A model generated the notes under the pieces. The model did not search any database and was not told where the DNA came from. It was given only the letters and a program-made list of their open reading frames with translations. A stretch of 64,000 nt of DNA. It comes from Snuella lapsa (GTDB lineage Bacteria > Bacteroidota > Bacteroidia > Flavobacteriales > Flavobacteriaceae). The first letter of the stretch is position 1. Each line of letters opens with the position of its first letter. Below, in pieces: positions 8,033-17,358 of this stretch. The stretch lies in contig NZ_BAABCY010000053.1 of the NCBI RefSeq assembly GCF_039539345.1, positions 10,695 through 74,694 on the forward strand, in the 5' to 3' direction. The translations under genes and the position numbers were made by a program.

Positions 8033-8423
8033 TGGAGTCGGAGAGAATCGAACTCTCGTCCAAACAAGTAACCAAAGGGCTTTCTACACGTTTATTCTTT
8101 TCTTGGTTTTTCGATTATAAGCTGGTTAAAGACAACCTACTTATAACTTAGCTTTTAAATCTCGAAAGCACATCAAAGCGCTGTACTATCTTAGTTAATA
8201 TTTACGATGCCTCTAAAAGGAACGCCATTAACCAAGGCTTTCCGGAGACATTTAGCTTGTACACCTTGTGTACCTAGGCAAATCTTACTATAATTCAGAT
8301 TAAGCAGCTAAAGCGTAGTTATTCTCGCCGTTTAAAGTTCGACCTAGCCTTTTACGTGTTTCAAAGTCATTACACGACGTGCTTACCGTTCAATTAATCT
8401 CGCTGTCAAAACCAGTCGACCCC
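8033..8423 (-). ncRNA. ssrA: Transfer-messenger RNA (tmRNA)
   Basis: Rescues stalled ribosomes by trans-translation. The 5' end GGGGTCGACTGGTTTTGACA and the 3' end CGACTCC plus a discriminator A pair into a 7-bp acceptor stem with one G-U pair, and the T-arm reads GTTCGATTC. The tag reading frame in the middle (about 8304-8333, minus strand) codes GENNYALAA then stop, the Bacteroidota-type tag, with the alanine expected from charged tmRNA in front. The 3' CCA is not encoded (CTT follows the discriminator), so it must be added enzymatically. About 391 nt, normal for one-piece tmRNA. Confidence 0.97.
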
Positions 8424-8606
8424 AGTATTAATTTTTGGTGTTTTCCTAAATATAGCTAGTTGAAAAAAAAACTAACATGTAGATCAAATACCAATGCAAA
8501 GGCAAAGTTATCAAAAAGTTTGCATACCCCTACAATTCCTATTACATTAGTTCAAAATTTATACCAAGTTTGCTGAATGTCAGTAAACAAATCAATAATT
8601 AAAAAG

Positions 8607-9818
8607 ATGAACATAAAATTAGCCATTATAAAAGAACGCAAAAACCCACCCGATCGTCGTGTTGTGTTTTCTCCATTAAAATTACAAGAAGCTAAAGGTG
8701 CATTTCCAGAAGCCATTTTTAAGGTAGAGTCTAGTGATATACGCGTATTCCCGGATGCGGCATATGAAGCGGCGGGGTTTGATGTTGTAACCGATATTAG
8801 CGATTGTGATGTGATGTTAGGGGTGAAAGAAGTTCCCATTGAAGCTTTAGTTCCTAATAAAAAATATTTTTTCTTTTCCCATACAATAAAAAAGCAGCCC
8901 TATAACCGTAAGTTGTTGAAAGCGATATTAGAAAAGAATATTGAACTATATGATCATGAAACGGTGATCAATTCGCAAGGGTTTCGATTAATAGGTTTTG
9001 GAAGGTATGCTGGTATTGTAGGGGCCTATAATGGTTTTAGGGCCTGGGGGCTAAAGTTCGATACATGGCAGTTGCCAAAAGCAGAAACATTGACCGATCA
9101 AGCTGCTTTGATTAATGAATTAAGGAATATTACAGTGCCCAATATAAAGATTTTGTTGAGTGGAAGTGGTAAGGTTGCCAGGGGGGCAAAGGAAATGTTA
9201 GATGCGATGCAGATTAAATGTGTTTCGGTAAACGACTATCTAAACAATACATTTAATGAGCCCGTGTATTGCCTTATTGATGTACTAGATTATAATAAAC
9301 GTAAAGATGGTCGTATTATAGATAATTTTGATTTTTTCAATAATCCTGACGCATACGAATCGGATTTTATGCGTTTTGCTAAGGTAACCGATTTCTATAT
9401 TGCTGGCCATTTTTATGGTGATGGTGCACCTTATCTATACACAAGGGAAGATGCAAAATCGAACGATTTTAATATTAAGGTTGTAGCCGATGTAAGTTGC
9501 GATGTGGATGGACCTGTAGCGTCTACTTTAAGGGCTTCTACTATTGCAGATCCTGTTTATGGGTATGATCCGGAACGTGAGGTGGAAGTTGATTACAAAG
9601 ACCAAAATGCCATTGTAGTGATGGCAGTAGATAATCTGCCTTGCGAACTTCCTAAAGATGCTAGTGAAGGGTTTGGAGATCAGTTTTTGCAACACGTTAT
9701 TCCTGCTCTCTTTAATGGTGATAAAGGTGGTGTTCTTGAACGCGCCAGGATTACTAAAAATGGAAAACTTACCAAACGTTTTGCCTATTTGCAGGATTAT
9801 GTGGATGAAAAGGAATAG
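8607..9818 (+). CDS. Saccharopine dehydrogenase-like (LYS1-type) NAD(P)-dependent oxidoreductase
   Basis: A 403-residue protein of the alanine dehydrogenase / LYS1 saccharopine dehydrogenase fold. The N-terminal catalytic lobe opens with LAIIKERKNPPDRRVVFSP; the dinucleotide-binding segment is KILLSGSGKVARGAKEML; the C-terminal lobe carries VVADVSCDVDGP and the NLPCELPKDAS segment, both close to features of the yeast lysine-forming saccharopine dehydrogenase. The exact reaction (lysine synthesis, lysine breakdown or another opine-type substrate) is not decided by the sequence. The ATG at 8607 is preferred over 8577 because family homology begins there. An SDR gene follows after 36 bases. Confidence 0.78.
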   Translation: MNIKLAIIKERKNPPDRRVVFSPLKLQEAKGAFPEAIFKVESSDIRVFPDAAYEAAGFDVVTDISDCDVMLGVKEVPIEALVPNKKYFFFSHTIKKQPYNRKLLKAILEKNIELYDHETVINSQGFRLIGFGRYAGIVGAYNGFRAWGLKFDTWQLPKAETLTDQAALINELRNITVPNIKILLSGSGKVARGAKEMLDAMQIKCVSVNDYLNNTFNEPVYCLIDVLDYNKRKDGRIIDNFDFFNNPDAYESDFMRFAKVTDFYIAGHFYGDGAPYLYTREDAKSNDFNIKVVADVSCDVDGPVASTLRASTIADPVYGYDPEREVEVDYKDQNAIVVMAVDNLPCELPKDASEGFGDQFLQHVIPALFNGDKGGVLERARITKNGKLTKRFAYLQDYVDEKE

Positions 9819-9854
9819 ATTTGTGTTTCTTACATCCTTACCGCAGTAAATTTT

Positions 9855-10634
9855 ATGAATAAAACAGCTTTAGTTACTGGAGCAGCATCTGGATTGGGCT
9901 ATGAATTGGCAACCTTATTGGCAAAAGACGGGTGCAAATTAATTTTGGTAGATATTGATGCAGAAAGCCTGTCTCATGCAAAAACAGAATTAAAGAAAAC
10001 CTTCAATGTAGATATTGTAACGTTAGTTAAAGATCTGGGTGTTCAAAACGTTGCAAAAGAAATTATGAATGCTATTGGCGATGAGCCTATCGATATTTTA
10101 ATAAATAATGCAGGCTTTGGGTTGTTTGGTTCATTTGTAGATACAGATTGGGAACGCGAGTCCGAAATGTTGCATGTACATATTTTAACAACAACCCATT
10201 TAACAAAGTTGGTTTTGGAAGGTATGGTAAAACGTGGTCAAGGGAAAATATTGAATATGTCTTCTTTAGCTGCTTTCCAACCAGGTCCCTTAATGGCTAT
10301 TTATTATGCCTCTAAAGGTTACATGCTATCATTTTCTGAAGCGATAGCAAATGAACTGGCTGGCACTGGTGTAACAGTAACAGCCCTTTGTCCCGGGCCA
10401 ACTAAAACAGCATTTCAAGAAACCGTTTCAGCCGATGCTAGTGATAATAAGATAACCTTTAATATGGCTTCTGCTAAAACGGTGGCAGCTTATGGTTATA
10501 AAGCCATGCTAAAAGGGAAAGCTTATGCTATTCCGGGTAGATTTAATAAGTTTTTGGCAATCTTACCAAGATTGGTATCTAGAAATGCTGCCGCTACAAT
10601 TGTTAGGAAAATACAGGAGAAGAATAGGAATTAG
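9855..10634 (+). CDS. Short-chain dehydrogenase/reductase
   Basis: A 259-residue classical SDR with the cofactor motif TGAASGLG at 8-15, NNAG at 84-87, catalytic serine near 137 and the YxxxK pair Y150/K154. An acidic residue after strand 2 (LVDID) favours NAD(H) over NADP(H), though this is only a trend. Substrate unknown; the relaxed C-terminus resembles DltE/YqjQ-like members. It lies 36 bases after the saccharopine-dehydrogenase-like gene on the same strand and may share its transcript, but a joint pathway is not implied by anything else. Confidence 0.88.
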   Translation: MNKTALVTGAASGLGYELATLLAKDGCKLILVDIDAESLSHAKTELKKTFNVDIVTLVKDLGVQNVAKEIMNAIGDEPIDILINNAGFGLFGSFVDTDWERESEMLHVHILTTTHLTKLVLEGMVKRGQGKILNMSSLAAFQPGPLMAIYYASKGYMLSFSEAIANELAGTGVTVTALCPGPTKTAFQETVSADASDNKITFNMASAKTVAAYGYKAMLKGKAYAIPGRFNKFLAILPRLVSRNAAATIVRKIQEKNRN

Positions 10635-10667
10635 TTTGTTGTAGCCCGACCTTAGGTGAAAGTTTAA

Positions 10668-11333
10668 TCATTTAAGTGTTACTCTATGTATGGTATTAAA
10701 CATCCAAAACCCAATATTTAAAAAGGCACCAAACAGGAGCGTAAATAACCAAGCCTCTTTATTTTGGTTAGGGGCAGATAACATGTGAAATAAGTCGTGT
10801 ATAATAGGTTTAGGGTTTAATGCAATTTCCCAAGAGTTATATCGTAAAAAACGGCCTAAATAAATACCAAGGCCACATAAAAAGAAAATGGCACCAGTTC
10901 CATACTTAATAAATCGGTTGTTTACATATGGTTTGAGAAGGATTGTGATATCTAAAACAGATAAATACAATAAGAGCATACCATTAAGAGCAAAAGATGT
11001 TACTACCAAAATGTCTAACCATAAATAAGAGTTGGTTTTTAACCTTAAGTGCATTAAGTCAGTTATGATGTAAGGGGCATTGGGTAAAAAAGCTAACCAA
11101 GTGAAGAACGCTAAAGCAAAACCAAATTTATAGAGTTTTTTTAAGCTTGCTAAATAGCTAGTAATTAAGAACGGGATTGTTGCTAAAAACAAATTCCAAA
11201 CCAAAAACAGATAAAAAAAGGAATGTGTGAGTTTCATTCTTATCATAAGCAGTATCAGGCTAAAAAGCATAGACGTGCCTACCAACGAAAAGCTAGAGAA
11301 TCTATTAAAGAAGTATTGTTTAATGGTTGACAT
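10668..11333 (-). CDS. DUF1361 integral membrane protein
   Basis: A 221-residue protein with about six membrane helices and the DUF1361 signatures FLPNAPYIITDLMHL (about 81-95) and GRFLRYNSWE (about 159-168). No function is established for the family. It is the last gene of the minus-strand run that begins at 14155, with an 18-base gap to the preceding small membrane protein. Confidence 0.85.
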   Translation of the reverse strand: MSTIKQYFFNRFSSFSLVGTSMLFSLILLMIRMKLTHSFFYLFLVWNLFLATIPFLITSYLASLKKLYKFGFALAFFTWLAFLPNAPYIITDLMHLRLKTNSYLWLDILVVTSFALNGMLLLYLSVLDITILLKPYVNNRFIKYGTGAIFFLCGLGIYLGRFLRYNSWEIALNPKPIIHDLFHMLSAPNQNKEAWLFTLLFGAFLNIGFWMFNTIHRVTLK

Positions 11334-11351
11334 TAATTTAAGGGTTTTTGT

Positions 11352-11657
11352 TTAAAAATTTGAAGGTACTTCTATAGATATAACTATGTAGAGATACAAA
11401 ATGGCAACAGGAACGTTAAGCAACATAATACCGCAGGTTTTGATTAGTTCCAGTTGGTGTTTCGGACTTGTTAGAATACCCACAACATTAATGATAAACA
11501 ATAAGCTATTAATTAAAAATGCAGCTATAACAAAATAAAAGCCTATAGAACTGATAGTAGAAGATTTGTCGAAATATAAGTAAAGAGATAATAAAGAGGT
11601 TCCCATAATGAAACTTAAAAGAGCAAAGCCTTTTCCTAAAAGTATTAAATCTTTCAT
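11352..11657 (-). CDS. Small three-helix membrane protein, unknown
   Basis: A 101-residue protein with three hydrophobic helices (about 6-27, 38-62, 75-95) and short polar connectors. No domain recognised. It sits between creD and the DUF1361 gene on the same strand; the 107-base gap to creD means it may have its own promoter. Confidence 0.7.
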   Translation of the reverse strand: MKDLILLGKGFALLSFIMGTSLLSLYLYFDKSSTISSIGFYFVIAAFLINSLLFIINVVGILTSPKHQLELIKTCGIMLLNVPVAILYLYIVISIEVPSNF

Positions 11658-11764
11658 TGTGTTGTATTAATGTTAGCAATTGTAGTATGGCTAAAAGTTA
11701 AAGATTGGAACGCTTAGTGCTACCTTAAATTCAGGGTAGCACCAATGCGTTACTACTAATAAAA

Positions 11765-13141
11765 TTAACCATTGTTCCAATCTATTTTCCTTGAAACGAA
11801 CATGATAATGGCCAGTATTGCAAAAAGACCAATACTTCCAACTAAGAGGGCGTAGTTTTCCAACTGAATAATTACATATATAAAGGCATAAAGCGCTGTT
11901 AATGAGGTGCCAATAAATACAGGGAATTTAAAGGTTTTTAAAACAGATTTTGAGTAAAGTGTAATAAGTAATATTACCGACAAACCAGCAATTAAATATG
12001 CATTTAAAAAGTTACTGTGTTCAGAAATAGATACTAGCAAGGTATAAAACATGGTTAAGGCTAGTCCTATCATTAAGTATTGAAAAGGATGGATGTTTAT
12101 TTTACTAAGGGTTTGAATTAAAAAGAAAATGAGAAAGGTAAGGGCGATTACCAAGAAACCATACTTTGCCGAACGTTCACTTTTCTGGTATTCGTCTACC
12201 ATAACCATGAACTTTGTACCAAAGGCAAATTCTTTAAGGTTTGGAATCTTATTTAAGTGTTGTTGCGAAAATGCCCTGTTAATATGGAGTACTTTCCAAT
12301 CGGCTGTAAAGCCATCCTTTGTTATGTTTTTTGTTTCGTCGTTAGGGAGATAATTACCTATAAAACTGGGGTCTGCCCAATTTGAGGACATATTCATTGT
12401 GGTTGTTCTGCCTATTGGTACAATTTCTATTTGTTTACTACCGTTAAATGTAATTAAGATGTTAAAACTGGCATTTTCCTGTTTTGAAATAGCATCTGCA
12501 TTGATAAAGTTGCTTTCCAATACGTCCAGATGGTTTCCGTTATTTTTAGAGTTGTCGTTATAGTTGGTCTGAAAAGGGTAAGTGTTAGCGTTAAGTTTTA
12601 AAAGGACTTCACTTTTTATACCCTTAAGGTTAGAAGTTTGTATAATCACAGAGGTCTTTTCCCAAATGATATCTTCTGGTTTTATGTCTTTGGAGCTGAG
12701 GTCTGTAGGGGTGAAATACCCTGAAAGTTGCATGTCTGTTGTGAAAACAGCCGATTCAAAGTTGCCTCTTTTTAAGGTTTTCGAGTTAACATCAACATTG
12801 GTGTTTAGCTCCTCGGGGAATACATATGCGTAATTTATGTGTGCTTTGGTCTCTTTTAAATAGGTTTTTGTCTTTTCGTTAAAGGTGGTGGTTTCTGTGT
12901 AGGTTTTATAAGGAATTTTTAGAATAGGCCCATAGACCAGAACATTATTGCCCCATTTGTCATTTATTTCATTAACAACGTCTTGTTGTCGAAAAGAACG
13001 TTCTTTAATAAGACTGTTTATATACGAAAGGGGGATTAAGAGTATAATAATTAAGAAACCAACCATAAGCATTCTTGCTGTGATGGATGTTTTAAGCCAA
13101 TGTCCAAATTTGTTTTGCTGTTGTACGTTTAAGTTCTCCAT
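11765..13141 (-). CDS. creD: CreD family inner membrane protein
   Basis: A 458-residue CreD-family protein: one N-terminal membrane helix (about 22-44), a large periplasmic domain (about 50-320) and a cluster of five or six helices at the C-terminus (about 322-450). In enterobacteria CreD is the inner-membrane product of the cre regulon linked to envelope integrity; the biochemical role is unresolved. There is no creBC two-component pair here. Instead the upstream gene is a winged-helix regulator, and a palindrome TACTTTG-N5-CAAAGTA lies 20 bases before the start codon, suggesting direct repression or activation by that regulator. Confidence 0.88.
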   Translation of the reverse strand: MENLNVQQQNKFGHWLKTSITARMLMVGFLIIILLIPLSYINSLIKERSFRQQDVVNEINDKWGNNVLVYGPILKIPYKTYTETTTFNEKTKTYLKETKAHINYAYVFPEELNTNVDVNSKTLKRGNFESAVFTTDMQLSGYFTPTDLSSKDIKPEDIIWEKTSVIIQTSNLKGIKSEVLLKLNANTYPFQTNYNDNSKNNGNHLDVLESNFINADAISKQENASFNILITFNGSKQIEIVPIGRTTTMNMSSNWADPSFIGNYLPNDETKNITKDGFTADWKVLHINRAFSQQHLNKIPNLKEFAFGTKFMVMVDEYQKSERSAKYGFLVIALTFLIFFLIQTLSKINIHPFQYLMIGLALTMFYTLLVSISEHSNFLNAYLIAGLSVILLITLYSKSVLKTFKFPVFIGTSLTALYAFIYVIIQLENYALLVGSIGLFAILAIIMFVSRKIDWNNG

Positions 13142-13160
13142 GATTTAATAGATTTAAAAG

Positions 13161-13179
13161 TACTTTGAAATACAAAGTA
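13161..13179. promoter_or_regulatory. Palindromic operator upstream of creD
   Basis: TACTTTG-AAATA-CAAAGTA, a perfect inverted repeat with 7-bp arms and 5-bp spacer, located 20 bases before the creD start. A near-identical copy precedes the first gene of the group at 14163-14181. The TTTG half also resembles part of a -7 box, so operator and promoter may overlap. Confidence 0.6.
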
Positions 13180-13195
13180 AATGTGTAAAAAAATA

Positions 13196-13489
13196 TTATT
13201 GTTTATTAATTAATTTTTCAAGCGCTTCTATATGCTTTTTAAACTCAAGGGCTCCCAGTTTTGTTGTACTGTAGCGTGTATTGGGCTTTCTGCCAATAAA
13301 TTGTTTCTCTACTTTTATATATTTTGCAGCTTCTAAAGCTTTGGCGTGACTAGCCAGATTACCGTCTGTTACTTCAAGTAATTCTTTTAGCATTTTAAAA
13401 TCGGCAAACTCGTTTACCATCAAAATAGACATGATACCCAATCTGATTCTGTGGTCAAAAACCTTATTTATATTGTTAATTATACTCAA
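13196..13489 (-). CDS. Winged-helix transcriptional regulator
   Basis: A 97-residue single-domain regulator of the ArsR/MarR-like winged-helix group (Pfam HTH_34 type). The helix-turn-helix covers about residues 27-60 (FKMLKELLEVTDGNLASHAK), followed by a basic wing with GRKPNTRYSTT. Members of this family often sit beside creD in Bacteroidota. No metal or ligand cysteines are present. It lies between a membrane-protein gene and creD on the same strand, and the two matching palindromes flanking these genes are the obvious candidate binding sites. Confidence 0.85.
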   Translation of the reverse strand: MSIINNINKVFDHRIRLGIMSILMVNEFADFKMLKELLEVTDGNLASHAKALEAAKYIKVEKQFIGRKPNTRYSTTKLGALEFKKHIEALEKLINKQ

Positions 13490-13543
13490 GTTAACTATTT
13501 AAAAGTTGATGCATTTATATATAGCTGTAAATATAAGCATCTA

Positions 13544-14155
13544 TTAACCTTGAACGTCATATTTAAAATGCATCCAGGTGCCATAAATAATATGCATAAT
13601 CCCAAAACCTAACACCCATAGCCAAAATCCATAACCTGGAAACCAGGCACAAATTAATCCTAAAATTAGTTGTACAAAGCCCAAATAACGAATATCCCCA
13701 ATACTGTATTTGGAAGCATTTATTAAAGCCAGACCGTAAAAAATAAGCATTAATGCACCTGTTTGTCCATACTTCTGTTGACCTAATATGATAAGAATGT
13801 ACAGGCCTCCAACTATTAGAGGAATTAAAAAATTTACAACAAGTCTTTTAGAAGTAGCATCCCAAATTTTTTCTCCATGTTTTTTAGCTTTTCTGGTAGT
13901 AAGAAAAATACCGGTGATAATACTTAGGAGCGCTATTAAAAATAGATCGAGCATAACTAACTGGTAAATTGTTCCGTCTAAAATGAGCGTGCCATTACTG
14001 TATTCCATTACCAGCCAGTAAGCAATTGCAGCTCCAATTAAAGCATAGACACCAGCTAGTATTCCTGATAAACCACTTAGGGAAATAAAGCGGGATGATT
14101 TGTTCATCAAATGCTTTATCTCGCTTATATTTTTTAAATAATCTTCGTTGCTCAT
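13544..14155 (-). CDS. Multi-helix membrane protein of the creD group, unknown
   Basis: A 203-residue protein with a short charged N-terminus and six hydrophobic helices from about residue 23 on. No catalytic motif or recognised domain. It is the first gene of the minus-strand run that includes the winged-helix regulator and creD, and the second operator copy overlaps its upstream region 8 bases before the start, so it is probably in the same regulon. It might act as the sensor-like membrane partner of the regulator, which is inference from position only. Confidence 0.75.
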   Translation of the reverse strand: MSNEDYLKNISEIKHLMNKSSRFISLSGLSGILAGVYALIGAAIAYWLVMEYSNGTLILDGTIYQLVMLDLFLIALLSIITGIFLTTRKAKKHGEKIWDATSKRLVVNFLIPLIVGGLYILIILGQQKYGQTGALMLIFYGLALINASKYSIGDIRYLGFVQLILGLICAWFPGYGFWLWVLGFGIMHIIYGTWMHFKYDVQG

Positions 14156-14162
14156 AATAAAG

Positions 14163-14181
14163 TGCTTTGAATTACAAAGTA
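14163..14181. promoter_or_regulatory. Second palindromic operator of the creD group
   Basis: TGCTTTG-AATTA-CAAAGTA, same spacing and arms as the site before creD with one mismatch. It fills much of the 50-base gap between the transglutaminase-like gene and the membrane-protein gene starting at 14155. Confidence 0.58.
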
Positions 14182-14205
14182 AGTAAAATAAATTTTTCTA
14201 TACAA

Positions 14206-15162
14206 TTATTTTTCAATTAGAATTTTAAATTCTAAAATAGCAAATCCATTATCATTATATAAGGTAAGAGATGTACTTCTTTTTGATTCTATAGGAATAA
14301 ATGCTGTATAACCATCTTGTTCTCGTTCAAATAAAAAAGGAGTTGTGAAAGAATTGTTTTTGAGGGCGTATCTATAGAATCTATTTTCATCTGCTTTATC
14401 AAAAATTAACTTTATTGTGTCATTTTCCTTTGCTTTAATTAACCCCATTGTTTTATGGTTTATTTTTAATCCAGAATTGTAATATTCAGAAAAAAACACG
14501 GGTAGTGAAAAAAAGCTTTCTTTCTTGATAGGTGTATTTAAGAACTGTCTTTCTGGATTGTTTGGAAGGTGGGTTAGAATTAATTTTTCTGGGTCTATCA
14601 AGAAATACATGTCGTTGAACTTAAAGTGTTTGTTGTTTTCATCTGAAAACCCAGTTGACCAAGTGGCATCAATGAGTTGCCATTTCCCATTTAATTTCAC
14701 ACAATTCCAAGCGTGGTTTGAGCCATTTCTTTTTCTGCCTATATCTGTGGTGTATTTTTTTGCATACCCATTAATGACCTCACATTCAATATTTAATTCT
14801 TTCAATGTGAATTTTAATAATTGAGAGTAGCCTTCACAAACAGCTTTTTTCCTTTTCAAGACTTTTTCAGATAATATTTTCATTTTATTAATTAATTCGT
14901 CTTCTGAATCATAAGAAAAGTAGTTTTTTTTGTTTTTAAGTGCTTCAAAATCATAAGCTATATTGTTGGAAATCCAGTAGTAGACAGCTCTGGTTTTTTC
15001 AAGGTCTGTTGAGAAACTTTCATTTATTTTAGTAGCAAAATCTTGTATCGATTTAAATTTAGTTGGGAAGTTCGAAACAACTTCATCTATATCATTATAC
15101 CCCTGAGAAGATAAATGAAGAGAAATGAGAGTAATTATAATAACAATTAATTTATGGGACAT
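14206..15162 (-). CDS. Secreted transglutaminase-like (papain fold) protein
   Basis: A 318-residue protein with a signal peptide (about 1-20) and a transglutaminase core with an intact triad: Cys109 in VCEGYS, His150 in NHAW and Asp165 in DATW. The family is often a cysteine protease or peptide hydrolase acting in the periplasm or outside the cell; real crosslinking activity is rare in bacteria. The C-terminal about 120 residues form a beta-rich unknown domain. It sits 50 bases before the creD-group membrane gene but the operator in between suggests separate control. Confidence 0.83.
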   Translation of the reverse strand: MSHKLIVIIITLISLHLSSQGYNDIDEVVSNFPTKFKSIQDFATKINESFSTDLEKTRAVYYWISNNIAYDFEALKNKKNYFSYDSEDELINKMKILSEKVLKRKKAVCEGYSQLLKFTLKELNIECEVINGYAKKYTTDIGRKRNGSNHAWNCVKLNGKWQLIDATWSTGFSDENNKHFKFNDMYFLIDPEKLILTHLPNNPERQFLNTPIKKESFFSLPVFFSEYYNSGLKINHKTMGLIKAKENDTIKLIFDKADENRFYRYALKNNSFTTPFLFEREQDGYTAFIPIESKRSTSLTLYNDNGFAILEFKILIEK

Positions 15163-15247
15163 ATGGATTTAATTATAAATTCTGATATAAATCATAAGTT
15201 AAACTACCTCGGTGCATTTAAATTTTGATTATCGAGTCAATACAATT

Positions 15248-15276
15248 AAAAAGGCAACAAAGAAAGTTGCCTTTTT
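15248..15276 (-). terminator. Intrinsic terminator after the TlpA-like gene
   Basis: AAAAAGGCAAC / GTTGCCTTTTT, an 11-bp perfect stem with a 7-base loop and flanking A and T runs, 19 bases past the stop. The symmetric runs would let it work in both directions. Confidence 0.85.
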
Positions 15277-15294
15277 AATATATCATGAGTTTAA

Positions 15295-17208
15295 TTAAGA
15301 TTGTGCCAGCCCGATCATTATATCCAATTCGTTCACCAATTTTTCTGGACTGCCATTATATCCAACCGATTTGAATTTAATTCTGCCATCGGGACCGATA
15401 ATAATTTTGGTAGGGATTCCATTAACCTTGTAATTGGAAACAACCTCAAAATCGGCATCCGTAGCTTCTGTCTTTGTATCTAAAACAACATTAAAAGTAT
15501 ACTTGTTTTTTGTTATAAAGTCTTGAGCATTTTTAAGCATTTCTTCTGGAGTGCCCCGTTCCCTTGTATCTACAAATAAGAAAACCACATTAGGATTGTC
15601 TTTGTATTTGTTTACTGCGGTTTGCATACCCGGGAACGATGCTTTGCATGGGCCACACCATGTTGCCCAAAAATCCAATACAACAACTTTGTCCTTTAAG
15701 TTGCTTAATGCAATTTCTTTCCCTTCTAAATTCTTTAATTTAAAGTTGGGCGCTTCTTCGTCGAGCATTTCTTTTTTGTATTTATCTAAAACAATGCTTT
15801 CAGCTTCATTTTTAAGACCTTTCAAATGCGTTTCATACCCATCTTCAGATCCATTGTTATTTACATAAGCTTCCTTGTAAAAAGGTAACATTTTGTCGTT
15901 TGAAGCAGCATTTTTAATGAACAGTTCAGCTTTTTTTTGGGCTTTTTCAAATTGTTTGTCGGCCACCAAAAATTCAATGAGCCTTTGTTTTAGATTATGG
16001 GGGTCATTTTTTCCAATTTCCAAATTTTGGGTAATCTCATCTTGATAGGTAATAGCTTCTTTTACTTTTCCTAATTTAAATAGTATCCAGGCATAAGTGT
16101 CGGCAAACATGACATAATTGCCTTGGAGGCTTTTTTTGTATTGGTTCTTGGTTTGGTACTCAGGTTTTGAGCTGTAATCGTTTTTAAGGTTTTGTATGAT
16201 GTCGATTGATTTTTTCGATATGCTTTCGGCGAACTCTAAATTTTCATCTTTTTGTACCAAGTCCCAAGCAAAATTGTTATAGGTCATGGCGAGTGACTGT
16301 TTGTTTGAAATTTGAGAAGCATATTTTGTGAACCCTCCATAATCTCTTTTATTCACCATGTTTCTGGTTATTGTAGATAATGCATAATCTTTATATCGAT
16401 TGTCGAAGTTATGTCCAGATTCCTCAAATATTTTTAATTGTTTGTCGGGATCTCTTTCTGTAAAGAAGGAATTGGACAACTTTATATTTGCTAGTTCACT
16501 ATTAGGGAATTTAGAAATAGTAATTTCTGTAATAGAATCAGATAAAGCTTTGTTTTTTATGGTGCCACTTAAAGAAATGGCTTGTTTTAAATCTACTTCG
16601 GTAGCATCGGTTTTTTGTAAAATAGTGTTTATCTGCTCATCAATAAGGGCTTTACCGCTTTCTGGATTATTTCTATAATTATAGGATAGATAAGTAGTAT
16701 ACCAGGTGTCTTTTAGTTCTGGATGTTTTTCAATAGCTTGTTTTATATCTAATATTAAGGAGTCCTTATCTTTTTTTATGTCTTGTCTTGTCCCCCAATA
16801 CGATAAGCAAAAGTTTGCCAAAGCTGCTTTGCTGCCGGGTATTTCATTGTTTTGAGCATTAAGTAGGGTAACCAAATAACCTTGCTCTTTGTTATTGTCG
16901 AAGCCTTCATGTTTTTGAAATTGAAAGGCAAGCGCCTGAGCAGAATCTGGAATATGCACTGTAGCTGCTTTTTCTTCAGAGAAATTGATGTCTACAGGAT
17001 AGGTCTTGTTGTTTACCATATAGTAGAAAATAGATTCAGTTAGACTGTCTTTTCCTGTGTAATTAATAGTAGCCATTTCACCTGCACGTAAATGAGAGGG
17101 ACTTATTGTTAAATTGCCAATAGTCAAGTCTGTACTTTTAGTTTCTTTCTTACAGGAAGAAAGAGCCAACACTATTACTAGTGCTAAATAAATTGTGGAT
17201 TTTTTCAT
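15295..17208 (-). CDS. Large TlpA-like thioredoxin-fold lipoprotein
   Basis: A 637-residue lipoprotein with lipobox LSSC (Cys19). Residues about 20-490 are a long helical region with TPR-like character preceded by a beta-rich part, a layout common in Bacteroidota TlpA relatives. The C-terminal 140 residues are a TlpA/ResA-type thioredoxin domain with the redox motif WCGPC near residue 520 and the cis-proline segment NGIPT. Such proteins reduce disulfides in exported proteins or cytochrome c maturation at the periplasmic face. Client unknown. It is single, with its own terminator. Confidence 0.88.
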   Translation of the reverse strand: MKKSTIYLALVIVLALSSCKKETKSTDLTIGNLTISPSHLRAGEMATINYTGKDSLTESIFYYMVNNKTYPVDINFSEEKAATVHIPDSAQALAFQFQKHEGFDNNKEQGYLVTLLNAQNNEIPGSKAALANFCLSYWGTRQDIKKDKDSLILDIKQAIEKHPELKDTWYTTYLSYNYRNNPESGKALIDEQINTILQKTDATEVDLKQAISLSGTIKNKALSDSITEITISKFPNSELANIKLSNSFFTERDPDKQLKIFEESGHNFDNRYKDYALSTITRNMVNKRDYGGFTKYASQISNKQSLAMTYNNFAWDLVQKDENLEFAESISKKSIDIIQNLKNDYSSKPEYQTKNQYKKSLQGNYVMFADTYAWILFKLGKVKEAITYQDEITQNLEIGKNDPHNLKQRLIEFLVADKQFEKAQKKAELFIKNAASNDKMLPFYKEAYVNNNGSEDGYETHLKGLKNEAESIVLDKYKKEMLDEEAPNFKLKNLEGKEIALSNLKDKVVVLDFWATWCGPCKASFPGMQTAVNKYKDNPNVVFLFVDTRERGTPEEMLKNAQDFITKNKYTFNVVLDTKTEATDADFEVVSNYKVNGIPTKIIIGPDGRIKFKSVGYNGSPEKLVNELDIMIGLAQS

Positions 17209-17358
17209 TTTTTGATTGATTTAAAGGTTAAAATTCGGAATTGATTATAGTAATTTTGCTACAAGAATTATACCAATAAATTTTAAACTTGAATTCGGCA
17301 AAAAGAATGAAGTATTTACTAAACTTGTAAAACTGTTTAAACGGATTAAATTATTGCT

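Noticed and set aside
8040..8070. tRNA gene suggested by a GTTCGATTC-type T-arm
   Set aside because: The arm belongs to the tmRNA 3' end; the matching 5' half is 350 bases away and the tag frame lies between.
8552..8839. Reverse-strand open frame opposite the saccharopine-dehydrogenase-like gene
   Set aside because: It lies antisense to a well supported gene and its protein has no recognisable features.
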